From the NCBI GenBank assembly GCA_023419095.1, contig JAEZYN010000045.1, forward strand, positions 5,722 to 69,721: a stretch of 64,000 nucleotides of DNA, in the 5' to 3' direction. The notes below the pieces were generated by a model. That model worked only from the letters and a program-made list of their open reading frames with translations. It was not told the origin of the DNA and ran no database searches. Positions 27,399 through 35,716 of this stretch are shown one piece after another (positions within the stretch are counted from its first letter, which is position 1; every line of letters starts with the position of its first letter). Origin of the DNA: Bacteroidota bacterium (GTDB taxonomy: Bacteria > Bacteroidota > Bacteroidia > Flavobacteriales > Weeksellaceae). The position numbers and the translations under genes are program-made.

Positions 27399-29537
27399 CT
27401 AGAAATTATAACCGAGTGACAGTGACAGGCTCCTGAGGCGCTGCGGGGTTACCGTGCTCCAGCCCGAGAAATATCTACGGTTCGCAAGATTATCAAGTTT
27501 CAGTGCGATGCTGTACTTTGCAGGGAAATAACCCACCATGGCATTCATCACCGTATAGGCCGGCAAGGTAAAAGTTCCGGTATCGTGGCGGTTAAGCGTC
27601 TTATGCGCACTCGCGTAGTTCAATCCGAAACCTGCCGTAATATCCTTCAGGAATCCATGCTGCACCCTGTAATTCGCCCAGAAGTTCGCCAGCATTTCAG
27701 GACCCGCCTCTTCAGGCCGTAAACCGTTATACGTTTCGTCTCCGCTCACGAGTTCACTTTCATTACGGCTAAAACCCGCAATTACATTAAGCCCCGGAAC
27801 CGGACTCCCCACCGCACTGAATTCAAAACCTCTGCTGAACACTTCGCCTCCCTGCAGCGCACCTTCGCTGCCGGGATTGGCGACGATCTTATTGGTCACG
27901 GTGATGTCATAGTAACTGGCCGTGAGCGATAATCTGTTTGCAATCAGGTTGGCTTTCGCACCTATTTCCCACTGGTTGGCGCGCTCAGGATCATAGATGA
28001 TCAGCTGTGTCTCCTGGGAGCCCGGCAGCGTGACCTGCGCGGGTGACAGGTACTGAAAGCCGTTCATATAATTGGCGAACAGTGAAAGTTTGTTTAAAAT
28101 CGGCTGGTACACAAGTCCGAGTTTGGGCGAAAAGGTCGTTTGATTTTCAATCTCTTCCTGGGCCCACTGGTTAGGCTTGCCGCTGAAATTATCAACACGG
28201 AGGCTGACCATGGCAGATAGATTTGGCAGGATATTCAGGACATTCGAAAAATAAGCGCTCTTGATATGCGTTTCCGCAGACGCTTCGGGCACCGCATCTA
28301 AAGTACCCAATGCCAGGTCGGCCGCTGATTTTGTGAGGGTTCCCGTATCCGTTTGATTTACCAGAGACACCACACCAAGGGTCGTCCAGCCCGTGTCGTT
28401 GGCAATTACCTTTGTATTCAGATAATCGAATCCTACCACGAGGCGGTTTCTCATAGAGCCAAGCGTAAAATCACCGATGAAATTCTGCTGAATGCCCGAG
28501 GCGAGGGTTTTGCTGTCGCTTTTCGACAGGTAACGCGTAAAATTGTCGCCGTTGGAATCGTCCCACAGATATTGGTAGTACCCCATTGCCTTGCTCGAAC
28601 TGGTAGATACCTGGGTTTGGGAAGTCCACTGCGGTGAAAGCTTATAAATCATTTGGGCTTGTATGCTGAAACTGGGGTTGGTGGTCGTGAGTTCACTGCT
28701 GGTGTATGATTTTAAATAACTGGCATTAAAAAGATCTGTGTTGCTGAATGACAGGGGTGCATACCTGCTCAGGAAGATCATCGGCGCATTAGCTGCCTCA
28801 TTATTTTTAAATTCGGAATTCACGAGGAAAGTCAGACGGTCGTTCAGTGTATATTTAACAGAAGGCGCGAGAAAAAAGGAACGGTTAAAACCACGGTCCT
28901 GAAATGAATGTTCGGAATGCAGCGCCGTGTTCAGGCGTACTGCAAACTGTTCGGATGCAGGAACATTGACGTCAAGGGTAAGCCGGTGCAGATCATCGGT
29001 ACCGGTAATGTAGTTCACTTCTCCGCCCAAGTGTCCGTAGGGTTTTTTGGTCTGTATGTTCACAAGTCCGCCATAAGAAACCAGGGAGCCTCCGTACAGG
29101 GTTCCGGCAGGACCTTTGATGACATCAATGTTTTCGATATTGGCTGGGTCGAGTCCACCGTTGTTGAAGCTCGCCATCCCGTTCACTAACCTCGATTGGG
29201 TGGAAAAGCCCCGCATCGTGTAGTATTCCGCACCGTCTCCGCCACGGGAAGTACTTTCCCAGAGCCGGGTTATGCCCGTAGCATTTGCGAGTACATTTTT
29301 AAAATTAGTTGAAACCTGGTCTTTCAGTATCGCCTTGGGGATACTGTTGTAAACCTGTGGATTCTCAATGTCCTTCAATGGAAGTTTCGAAACCGCAAAT
29401 GCATTTTCGTTTTTGTACTTGGTAGTCTGGTTGATAATCACCTCGGTAATATCTTCGGTTTTAAGCGTATCCGCTTTTTGAGCATGGAGTGTAGAGAGTC
29501 CTAGAATCAGCGCAGCGGGCAACAGTGTTTTTTTCAT
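27399..29537 (-). CDS. TonB-dependent siderophore receptor
   Basis: This 712-residue outer-membrane receptor has a signal peptide ending L-H-A-Q at about 19. A TonB-box-like region follows, then a plug domain with Y-Y-T-M-R-G-F-S-T-Q-S-R, I-D-V-I-K-G-P-A-G-T-L-Y-G and G-G-L-V-N-I-Q-T-K-K-P. The long beta-barrel finishes in L-G-Y-N-F with the terminal aromatic residue. These motifs match FhuA/FpvA-type ferric siderophore receptors. No carboxypeptidase-like domain or SusD partner is present, which argues against glycan uptake. The siderophore is unknown. Confidence 0.92.
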   Translation of the reverse strand: MKKTLLPAALILGLSTLHAQKADTLKTEDITEVIINQTTKYKNENAFAVSKLPLKDIENPQVYNSIPKAILKDQVSTNFKNVLANATGITRLWESTSRGGDGAEYYTMRGFSTQSRLVNGMASFNNGGLDPANIENIDVIKGPAGTLYGGSLVSYGGLVNIQTKKPYGHLGGEVNYITGTDDLHRLTLDVNVPASEQFAVRLNTALHSEHSFQDRGFNRSFFLAPSVKYTLNDRLTFLVNSEFKNNEAANAPMIFLSRYAPLSFSNTDLFNASYLKSYTSSELTTTNPSFSIQAQMIYKLSPQWTSQTQVSTSSSKAMGYYQYLWDDSNGDNFTRYLSKSDSKTLASGIQQNFIGDFTLGSMRNRLVVGFDYLNTKVIANDTGWTTLGVVSLVNQTDTGTLTKSAADLALGTLDAVPEASAETHIKSAYFSNVLNILPNLSAMVSLRVDNFSGKPNQWAQEEIENQTTFSPKLGLVYQPILNKLSLFANYMNGFQYLSPAQVTLPGSQETQLIIYDPERANQWEIGAKANLIANRLSLTASYYDITVTNKIVANPGSEGALQGGEVFSRGFEFSAVGSPVPGLNVIAGFSRNESELVSGDETYNGLRPEEAGPEMLANFWANYRVQHGFLKDITAGFGLNYASAHKTLNRHDTGTFTLPAYTVMNAMVGYFPAKYSIALKLDNLANRRYFSGWSTVTPQRLRSLSLSLGYNF

Positions 29538-29542
29538 AGTTT

Positions 29543-29561
29543 ATTTAGAATGATTTTAAAT
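29543..29561. promoter_or_regulatory. Fur-like box upstream of the TonB receptor
   Basis: The 19-base sequence ATTTAGAATGATTTTAAAT is a near-perfect palindrome (only two asymmetric positions around a central G). It lies 6-24 bases before the receptor ATG. Its spacing and A/T pattern resemble Fur boxes. Binding of Fur here would block translation initiation or clearance. The assignment is inference. Confidence 0.5.
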
Positions 29562-29567
29562 AGACTG

Positions 29568-29575
29568 CAAATGTA
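29568..29575 (-). promoter_or_regulatory. Bacteroidota -7 promoter element for the TonB receptor
   Basis: Read on the minus strand this is TACATTTG, an exact match to TAnnTTTG. It lies about 31 bases upstream of the ATG between two Fur-like palindromes, so iron-dependent repression would be expected. No clear TTTG -33 element is visible at the right spacing. Confidence 0.5.
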
Positions 29576-29600
29576 AATAATTATCTGACTATTTGGAACG

Positions 29601-29620
29601 ATTCTAAATTAATTTTAAAT
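29601..29620. promoter_or_regulatory. Second Fur-like palindrome
   Basis: ATTCTAAATTAATTTTAAAT matches its own reverse complement at 16 of 20 positions. It shares the TCTAAAT/ATTTTAAAT elements with the first box and lies just upstream of the -7 element, where a repressor would overlap the -33 region. Confidence 0.4.
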
Positions 29621-29971
29621 GTTTGTCCGGTTTCTGAGTTTGACGAATTGTGCTGAAAGGCGTATGCTTTACCTCCTGCCCTCCAATTACGTTCAATATT
29701 CCGCTGTACGGTGGAAACGCCGATGCGCTCAGTGGCACATTAAAACACCAGCTTCCAATATCGTATACGTACATTTCAAATGGTCTCCACTTCAGTTCCT
29801 TCGCAGGTTATACCCCGTTATGTGTGACAAAAAGACCCCCCGTTCCCGCACCATTGCATCTTGGCTTCCCATAACTATTGCGATGTCGCGGATTTGCAAT
29901 CTTTCCACGCAGTTTGTAATTTGTATTATGCCCGCCGTTGCCCCTGTTCACGCTGATTGTTAGAGCGCGGT
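29621..29971. other. Gene-free stretch
   Basis: I see no gene, RNA or repeat in this stretch upstream of the TonB receptor. The short frames read across it lack family features. Confidence 0.5.
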
Positions 29972-30062
29972 GTCATCCCGATCCGCCGCGGCGGAGACCG
30001 GATCTCTTTTGCGCAGCAAAAGCTTGCATTCTCAAATTCTCAAATTACCACATTCTCAAATG
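29972..30062 (+). repeat. REP-like repeat copy with low-complexity tail
   Basis: TCATCCCGATCCGCCGCGG is followed by CGGAGACCGGATCTC, TTTTGCGCAGCAAAAGC and then CATTCTCAAATTCTCAAATT. It holds the perfect palindrome TCCGCCGCGGCGGA and GCGCAGC seen in the other copies. It is nearly identical to the inverted copy at 11.47-11.52 kb and shares its tail with the cluster at 24.3-24.8 kb. Confidence 0.8.
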
Positions 30063-30124
30063 TCGGTTTAAAAATAATGAACATTTGTGCATAAATACAT
30101 TGTACAGCAGTTGCCTGCAAAACA

Positions 30125-30157
30125 CAAAAAAACCGCCCGTAAACGGAGCGGTTTTTA
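30125..30157. terminator. Bidirectional terminator after the T9SS protein gene
   Basis: An AAAAAACCGCC...GCGGTTTTT hairpin with a short inner CCG/CGG stem lies about 20 bases past the stop of the minus-strand gene. Both strands end in a T run, so it could also stop rightward transcription. Confidence 0.75.
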
Positions 30158-30174
30158 CTTAAATTCTTAAATAT

Positions 30175-31281
30175 TTATTGTTTGATAAGCTTTTTTGTTA
30201 TAGCTGTGCCGTCTTTAAGGCGGACCGTCATCAGATACATGCCGGCTTTAAGGTGACGCACATCAATTCGCTCTGTACCGCCAAAATGCGCAACCTGACG
30301 ACCCATACTGTCGACAAGCTGAATTTCGCTGACAGCACTTTGTACATTGATATTGACCACGTCTTTAGCCGGATTTGGGTAGATCTGAACTGCCTGAGCA
30401 GAACTGTTGCTTACACCCATGGTTCCCTGCACTTTGAGCGTATAATCTTCGGTTTCGCCATAGGTATCGGACACATCACAGGCCTTACCGGCTGTCGCTC
30501 CCGCTTGCCCAACTGTTGAAAGCCTTACCCGCATACGGTAGTCACCGTCTGCGATATTGGCAGGGATGGTGATGGTTTTAGTCAGCGTTCCCTGGTCTGT
30601 AGAACCAACATAAATGAATTCGTTTGCATCGAACAGGAAGTTCTTGTTATAATCAATCCAAACGGAAACCGACTGCTCAAACCAACCGTAACCGATGATG
30701 ACCTCGAGGATGTAAGTTCCTCCGCGGGATACCGTGGCTGTTTTCGCACTGAAATCCGAAAAACCGCTGCTGCTGCAACCGGACAGACTTTCAAGGTCTG
30801 CGAATTTCACGCTTTGGATGACGGCGCCGTCGCTGCAGTTGAGTGAAGGCTCACAATAGGAATCGCGGATAATTTGGGTACACTTGATGCGTCTGGCCGT
30901 AAATTCCCAGTCGCTGCTGAGGCAGTTGGCATTGCGGTGAGTGTAGAAGCGCACATTGCCGTCAGCAGTCGCGGTCCACGTGGCTTTACCCGCACCTGAA
31001 CTAAGCACGGTAGTACCGTCAGCAGTAGATACCGTCACGAAAACGACATCGCCCTCAATAGGATCGGCTATGAACTCATAAGTGACGCCGGCGGTAAGTT
31101 TCACCACCGAATATTCACCTGTAAAGGCATAATCGACGATAAGTTCGGTAGTACCGGTACAGTTGGGCGTAAAGACACCTGAAGGATACTGGCCGTTCGG
31201 TGCCGTAAGGCAACCCGTAGACTGAGCGTTGGCCAATGACGAAAACGAAAGAAACGAAAGAAATAATAAAAATATTCTCAT
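30175..31281 (-). CDS. GEVED domain protein with T9SS type A sorting domain
   Basis: This secreted protein has about 368 residues from the ATG at 31281, which begins a clean signal peptide (M-R-I-F-L-L-F-L-S-F-L-S-F, cleavage after A-N-A-Q). An in-frame start 57 bases upstream adds a non-signal extension and is less likely. A beta-rich N-terminal domain is followed by a GEVED domain with V-S-V-W-I-D-Y-N-K-N-F-L-F-D and Y-G-E-T-E-D-Y-T-L-K-V. A type IX C-terminal sorting domain comes last, with V-Q-I-Y-P-N-P-A-K-D and G-M-Y-L-M-T-V, ending K-K-L-I-K-Q. It is exported by type IX secretion to the cell surface. Confidence 0.92.
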   Translation of the reverse strand: MRIFLLFLSFLSFSSLANAQSTGCLTAPNGQYPSGVFTPNCTGTTELIVDYAFTGEYSVVKLTAGVTYEFIADPIEGDVVFVTVSTADGTTVLSSGAGKATWTATADGNVRFYTHRNANCLSSDWEFTARRIKCTQIIRDSYCEPSLNCSDGAVIQSVKFADLESLSGCSSSGFSDFSAKTATVSRGGTYILEVIIGYGWFEQSVSVWIDYNKNFLFDANEFIYVGSTDQGTLTKTITIPANIADGDYRMRVRLSTVGQAGATAGKACDVSDTYGETEDYTLKVQGTMGVSNSSAQAVQIYPNPAKDVVNINVQSAVSEIQLVDSMGRQVAHFGGTERIDVRHLKAGMYLMTVRLKDGTAITKKLIKQ

Positions 31282-31740
31282 AAATAAAATGTTTATGAGT
31301 CTAAGATAGCGATAATTTTTGCGTTGAGCCAAGAACAAGGCGCTTACTAAGGCCAGGAAGATGCCTTTAGCAACTGTATTTTAATATTTTTTGACTTGTC
31401 GGGAATGCTGTCCAAAGGTCGGGGTAAGGCCTTAATGGGTCGAAATTAACTTAGTTTTTATGACTTCGTCGAACCACTGCGTCAGGTTTGCCTGGCGCAC
31501 CATATCACGAATACCAAAGAACAATAATGAGTAAAAGAACCATCCGTCGCGGCGGAAAAGAATTGGATTTTTTCTAAATTTTATAATTAGTTCTTTTGGC
31601 TTGAACCAAAAGAACCAAAAGTTCAAGACTTGGATCTTTGCCGCCTCTTTTTTAGATTTTTAATGGAGTTGGCGAAGTTCCTGCGTCGCTTTTTGCTAAA
31701 AAATTAAAATTTCTTTAAGAAAATTTTGACTCCTTATATA
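31282..31740. repeat. Host intergenic sequence with repeat-like structure
   Basis: This stretch holds no convincing gene. It contains TCCGTCGCGGCGGA, a one-base variant of the palindrome in the other repeats, near 31544-31557. GTTCTTTTGGCTTGAACC and AAAAGAACCAAAAGTTC form a self-complementary pair around 31591-31623. Such TTCTTTTGG / CCAAAAGAA elements are common dispersed repeats in flavobacterial genomes. A frame translated from it (N-F-W-F-F-W-F-K-P-K) is an artefact of this repeat. Confidence 0.5.
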
Positions 31741-31813
31741 ATCGGCAAAACGAAAAGTACAAGTTTTTTTAGGCATGCCCTCCCATTTTGCGCTGGACAA
31801 ATCTATGAAATTT

Positions 31814-31846
31814 AAACCCCGTTTAAAGAAAATTTAAACGGGGTTT
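31814..31846. terminator. Strong terminator at the end of the leftward prophage operon
   Basis: AAACCCCGTTTAAA (31814-31827) and TTTAAACGGGGTTT (31833-31846) are perfect 14-base inverted arms around GAAAA. It lies about 20 bases beyond the methylase stop codon and should end the leftward tail-methylase transcript near the phage right end. Confidence 0.85.
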
Positions 31847-31866
31847 ATTATGTCTTTAAAGTAGGT

Positions 31867-32691
31867 TTAAAGGTTCTTATAAATCATAATATCATTATAC
31901 CTACTGTTATGGTTCAGCTGGGTGCCGCGTGTGACGGTTGTAGCACCGTCGAACGGGTTGCGGCAATAGCCGTTCAGTTCCATCCAGTCACACAGTTCCA
32001 CGATTTGGGATTTGTTGGAGGTGAAATAGAAGTAGCTGCTGTCTTCAAGACACTTCAGAACGTTCAGGTAATCCGTTAGCTTCCAGTAATCCGATCGGTT
32101 GTAGGTAGAAACGTCAGTTGACAAATACGGCGGATCAAGCAGGTACACCACGTTGCGCGTATTGCGGTATTCTGCAAACAGGTCCCGGTAATCCTTTTTC
32201 ACACGATCTACACCATCAAGATACCCGTCAGCTTTGTAATCTGATTGCCGCACCTTGCTGTAAAGCGTTTGTTTTTCAAACTCCTCGAAGTTTGTGGCGT
32301 AGTTCATTGAAAACAGCACGGAACTCGAAAGCGTGATATAATCAACAAATCCCGGCTCCTGCTTTACGCGCTCGATGATCTGATCCCGGTAAGCGCCGGT
32401 TACGCGTTGGCCGTCGGGGACGTTCTTTAGAATCTCCCTGAAATCACGCAGTACAGCGTTCGTATTGTCTACATTCTCGAGGCGGTGTGTATAGCCGTCG
32501 AAATCATTGTACACTACTTTTGCGTCCGGATGATGCTGTTTTACGGTGTGACTGAGGAACCCGGAACCGCCAAACAGATCGACGTAGGTTGCTGTTGATG
32601 AAAAACCATTTAAAGCTTCTTTAAAATCTTTTTGAAACTTTCTTTTTTGCCCCTGAAAAGGCAGAGGCGCCTGTACATAATTGTACTTCAT
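31867..32691 (-). CDS. DNA adenine methylase (D12 class, Dam-like)
   Basis: This 274-residue N6-adenine methyltransferase has motif X (P-L-P-F-Q-G-Q-K-R-K-F, 9-19). The AdoMet motif I is Y-V-D-L-F-G-G-S-G-F (about 36-45) and the catalytic motif IV is L-L-D-P-P-Y (about 184-189). The order X-I-target recognition-IV is that of Dam/DpnM-type enzymes. As the last gene of the prophage next to its right end, it sits where Mu carries mom, and it may protect phage DNA from host restriction. The target sequence cannot be read. Confidence 0.9.
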   Translation of the reverse strand: MKYNYVQAPLPFQGQKRKFQKDFKEALNGFSSTATYVDLFGGSGFLSHTVKQHHPDAKVVYNDFDGYTHRLENVDNTNAVLRDFREILKNVPDGQRVTGAYRDQIIERVKQEPGFVDYITLSSSVLFSMNYATNFEEFEKQTLYSKVRQSDYKADGYLDGVDRVKKDYRDLFAEYRNTRNVVYLLDPPYLSTDVSTYNRSDYWKLTDYLNVLKCLEDSSYFYFTSNKSQIVELCDWMELNGYCRNPFDGATTVTRGTQLNHNSRYNDIMIYKNL

Positions 32692-32728
32692 AACTATAAT
32701 TTAATTGTATTTTGTCTATATTTGCTGC

Positions 32729-32816
32729 TCTGACCTTTTAAACATGAAAACCCACTCAAAAGAAGACTTTGCGTCCTCCATTGAGTGGGTTTTTATCTAC
32801 GATTTAAAAGGTCAGA
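32729..32816. other. Nested perfect inverted repeats, terminator or small RNA locus
   Basis: Outer arms TCTGACCTTTTAAA (32729-32742) and TTTAAAAGGTCAGA (32803-32816) are exact complements. Inside them AAACCCACTCAA (32748-32759) and TTGAGTGGGTTT (32781-32792) are also exact complements, and TTTTTAT follows on the + strand. TATATTTG at 32717-32724 could start a short + transcript ending in the inner hairpin. The inner hairpin may also terminate leftward transcription before the methylase gene. Confidence 0.6.
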
Positions 32817-32867
32817 TGTTTAAATTTGGAGGGCGTTTTTTTATTTCCCGCCTCCTGGGAACTGCTC

Positions 32868-33440
32868 TTACTTACTTTCCTTACTTATCGGATTCACCGG
32901 TTCTACAAACTCCAGTGGTTTGTTTAGAAGATACTCCTGGATGTTGCCGTACACATCGAATATTCCCGAAAACTGATCTTCCATATCCACTATTTTCTGA
33001 ATCAGCGTTTGCGCCGAAACACTGAAGGTTTTCAGCATGCGGGCAAAGCGGATATAGGCAGGCAGAACCCTATACGGCGTTAGCTGCGTTTCGGTGTATT
33101 CTGTTTCTTCCAGTCTTTCAGCTTCACTAACAAATTCGGCGTTTGGGATCATATAGCCGTGGGCATCTCGCAAAACTACATTGTAGGCGTTAGTGATGAT
33201 CCAATCTTCTAAACCGGATTTGAAGGAATGCACCTGCTGCATAGTCTCCAGATCAACGTGGATTAGATAACCAAAAATTGACAGCCTTTGAGCATCTGCA
33301 TCAGGGAAATACTTTGTTACTACTAATATTCTCCCGATTTTGGCAGGAAACATCGGGTGGTCGCTGATTTGTCCTGCGTACTGAGCTTCGTCAGCAGGAG
33401 GGATGAATGGTGTTATATTGAAAGGGGTTTTTGTTTTCAT
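32868..33440 (-). CDS. Hypothetical phage protein downstream of the tail fibre gene
   Basis: This is a 190-residue soluble protein with no membrane segment and no motif I recognise. It contains G-R-I-L-V-V-T-K-Y-F-P-D-A-D-A and two aromatic-rich stretches, with predicted mixed alpha/beta content. Its ATG overlaps the stop of the large tail-fibre gene (TAATG), so the two are translationally coupled. By position it may be a tail-fibre assembly chaperone, which commonly follows the fibre gene in Mu-like phages. That role is inference only. Confidence 0.55.
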   Translation of the reverse strand: MKTKTPFNITPFIPPADEAQYAGQISDHPMFPAKIGRILVVTKYFPDADAQRLSIFGYLIHVDLETMQQVHSFKSGLEDWIITNAYNVVLRDAHGYMIPNAEFVSEAERLEETEYTETQLTPYRVLPAYIRFARMLKTFSVSAQTLIQKIVDMEDQFSGIFDVYGNIQEYLLNKPLEFVEPVNPISKESK

Positions 33441-35710
33441 TACGGTTTCTCTTTAATTGTGAATTTAAACTCTCTAATCGCATGAGTAGCCTTAATTCGC
33501 GGGTCTCTTATATAAAGGGCCAAAGGGTTATAAAAATTACTAATCGTCCACTGTGTTTGTTTAACAAAAGAGCCACTGGGATTAAACAATTTTACCAAAA
33601 CCACATTTCCTGTTTTGTAAAAGATAATTTTATAAAATTCACCGACTAAAAGGTCCACGAATCCCCAAAATCCAGACTGCGATGCGGGGATGGGGTTTTC
33701 TTTAATTACATCAGTGATATTTGCTATTTGAGTAGAATCCGCTGTTGTTAAGCCAAGCCACCATGATTCATGCGCTCCGGTACCGGGGTACCTAATGTTT
33801 GTATTCGTTTCAACTATGATTTCATAGTCTTTATTAATTTGGAAAATATTACCAGTAATGAATAGGTTTCCACCATCTTCATCAACAATGCCGTAATTTT
33901 CGTGATTTAAAGGATTTTGAGTTCTTATGTAATTTTGTGCTCTCACGTTGTTTGCGAGCCAAGTTGGATTAATAGTATAAGGGTTTCCCGCATCATCGGT
34001 TGTTTTCAAAACATTCAACCAACTTTCCGGATATAGGTTTATTATATTAAATTCATTTGAGACTGTTAATTTTCCTGTAGATAATCCTTGAACCGCAACT
34101 CCGTTTTGTATTTTAATCAAATACTCGCCATTCGGGAAATTTTCAGGTATCAACCACACAGTTCTAATAAGAGTGGTGCTAATATTCAAAAAGTTACTTG
34201 CATATACTTTATCAGTTCCATTCTCTATCCATATTGAAGCTGGGTCTAATAGTGTAAGATTTAAACCATTTAGGTCTATTGTTGTTGAAACCCCTTTCTG
34301 TATAAAAGAAGGGAAAGAATGTGAAATAGTAGGAGATGCCGGTACAGCAGTCCCTAATAAAGCCGTCCTCATCGCTGTCTTTTGAGCACTACTTGCATTT
34401 TGTACCGCCAAAGTAGTTGCTTGTGGGTCTGCAAAATCTCTTGTCACCATTTCGCCAGTGGTTGGATGAACAACTACAACTTTTGTATAACTCCCAATAC
34501 CCGTTTTATCTACCAATCCTTTCAAATAATGAAAGAAACCGGCTGTATTCCACGTAAAAGTATTTCCCTGCGTAAAAATTCGGGCAGAAACATTGCTTAA
34601 ATCTGTATTAGCGATATTTTGCATAACAGCCGTTACCCAAGTAAATGCAGCACCCACTTTCTGAAGCATCCACGTTCCGTCAGCGGTCGGTTTATCGACC
34701 TTTAAAGCATCAGCGGCAATCCTTTCGTTTTTCTCCAGTAAGTCAGCGGCCGCGCGGTTTACAATTTCAGTATTCAAATCCGCATTCAAAGCGTACGCGG
34801 ATAAATCCGGAAGTTCACCGCCACTCATCACACCAACAATTTCCAGTGCATCCCTGCGAAGTTTTACCTTGCAGCTTTGATCGCCCTTGAGGGTAAGCGC
34901 GCGTGCAAAACGAAAAACATCATCATCCGTTACCGCTGCGGAATCAAGCAACAAATCGCCGCCAGTGGCATTGTAAATCCAAAACTCTTTACCATCCCAG
35001 GACGGTGATGCATTGCGGTCGATCAGCGCGTTTCTAATGCCGCCAATGGTTGCACCTTCCACGCTGCCGGTGATATAGTAAGACGAACGCAGATCGTAGC
35101 TGTACGGCAATATCGTTAGCACCTCAGTAAGATTGAAGGTTCGCCATCCGTCCTCTTCATTGTATTTTAATCCGGACGCCGGTTCCGGCTCAATATTTTG
35201 TCCGGTTGTACTTGCAGTAATCTTACGGATTACAAATGCACCAGGAGGCAATGGAGGTTCCACTGCCTCCAGTGCTTCCGCACCTTCTGCAAGAAAAAAT
35301 AAACCCGGTTCTGGAAGAGCATAAACAATCAGGCTTTTAGTGTAATTTACAACAGGAGTGTAAGCGAAATTATTTTCAAAAGCACGCTCATAGACCACGC
35401 CATTTAGGCGAACCTTGTTCTTACCCGATTCATGAACGGCAACTTTTACCGTGCTGTTGGTCGCCGTGATTTTGCCCACGGCCAAAGCCTCAGATGTTTT
35501 GACGCTGAAGGGCAGTTGATGATCGGGCACAACGCCGTTCACCAGGTCCGCTTTCTCTTGCAGCACTTTTGGCAATCCATCCACGTCATCGAGTGGCACT
35601 TTTTCCCACTTGTGCCGGAAGGAATCTAACCAAGTCCAAAACTGGTCCTCCGTGGGTTTTTTGAGGGTACGAAACCACTCCTTTATCGTGTTTGTATTTA
35701 CTACAGGCAT
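33440..35710 (-). CDS. Phage tail fibre / receptor-binding protein
   Basis: This 756-residue protein begins with a short attachment-like region (N-T-N-T-I-K-E-W-F). Beta-rich modules and a helical stretch (L-N-T-E-I-V-N-R-A-A-A-D-L-L-E-K-N-E-R) near 320-345 follow, then S-A-Q-K-T-A-M-R-T-A-L-L-G-T. From about 460 to 560 there is an IPT/TIG-like beta-sandwich (P-S-F-I-Q-K-G-V-S-T-T-I, then Y-L-I-K-I-Q-N-G). The C-terminal 180 residues resemble a carbohydrate-binding fold with aromatic residues. Position after the tail-collar gene supports host recognition. It probably decides host range. Confidence 0.7.
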   Translation of the reverse strand: MPVVNTNTIKEWFRTLKKPTEDQFWTWLDSFRHKWEKVPLDDVDGLPKVLQEKADLVNGVVPDHQLPFSVKTSEALAVGKITATNSTVKVAVHESGKNKVRLNGVVYERAFENNFAYTPVVNYTKSLIVYALPEPGLFFLAEGAEALEAVEPPLPPGAFVIRKITASTTGQNIEPEPASGLKYNEEDGWRTFNLTEVLTILPYSYDLRSSYYITGSVEGATIGGIRNALIDRNASPSWDGKEFWIYNATGGDLLLDSAAVTDDDVFRFARALTLKGDQSCKVKLRRDALEIVGVMSGGELPDLSAYALNADLNTEIVNRAAADLLEKNERIAADALKVDKPTADGTWMLQKVGAAFTWVTAVMQNIANTDLSNVSARIFTQGNTFTWNTAGFFHYLKGLVDKTGIGSYTKVVVVHPTTGEMVTRDFADPQATTLAVQNASSAQKTAMRTALLGTAVPASPTISHSFPSFIQKGVSTTIDLNGLNLTLLDPASIWIENGTDKVYASNFLNISTTLIRTVWLIPENFPNGEYLIKIQNGVAVQGLSTGKLTVSNEFNIINLYPESWLNVLKTTDDAGNPYTINPTWLANNVRAQNYIRTQNPLNHENYGIVDEDGGNLFITGNIFQINKDYEIIVETNTNIRYPGTGAHESWWLGLTTADSTQIANITDVIKENPIPASQSGFWGFVDLLVGEFYKIIFYKTGNVVLVKLFNPSGSFVKQTQWTISNFYNPLALYIRDPRIKATHAIREFKFTIKEKP

Positions 35711-35716
35711 TTAATT

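Noticed and set aside
31432..31626. A 64-residue minus-strand frame starting N-F-W-F-F-W-F-K-P-K
   Set aside because: It is a translation of the TTCTTTTGG/CCAAAAGAA dispersed repeat and has no gene context.
32705..33025. A 106-residue + frame through the nested inverted repeats
   Set aside because: It runs across a terminator-like hairpin and then antisense into a well-supported minus gene.
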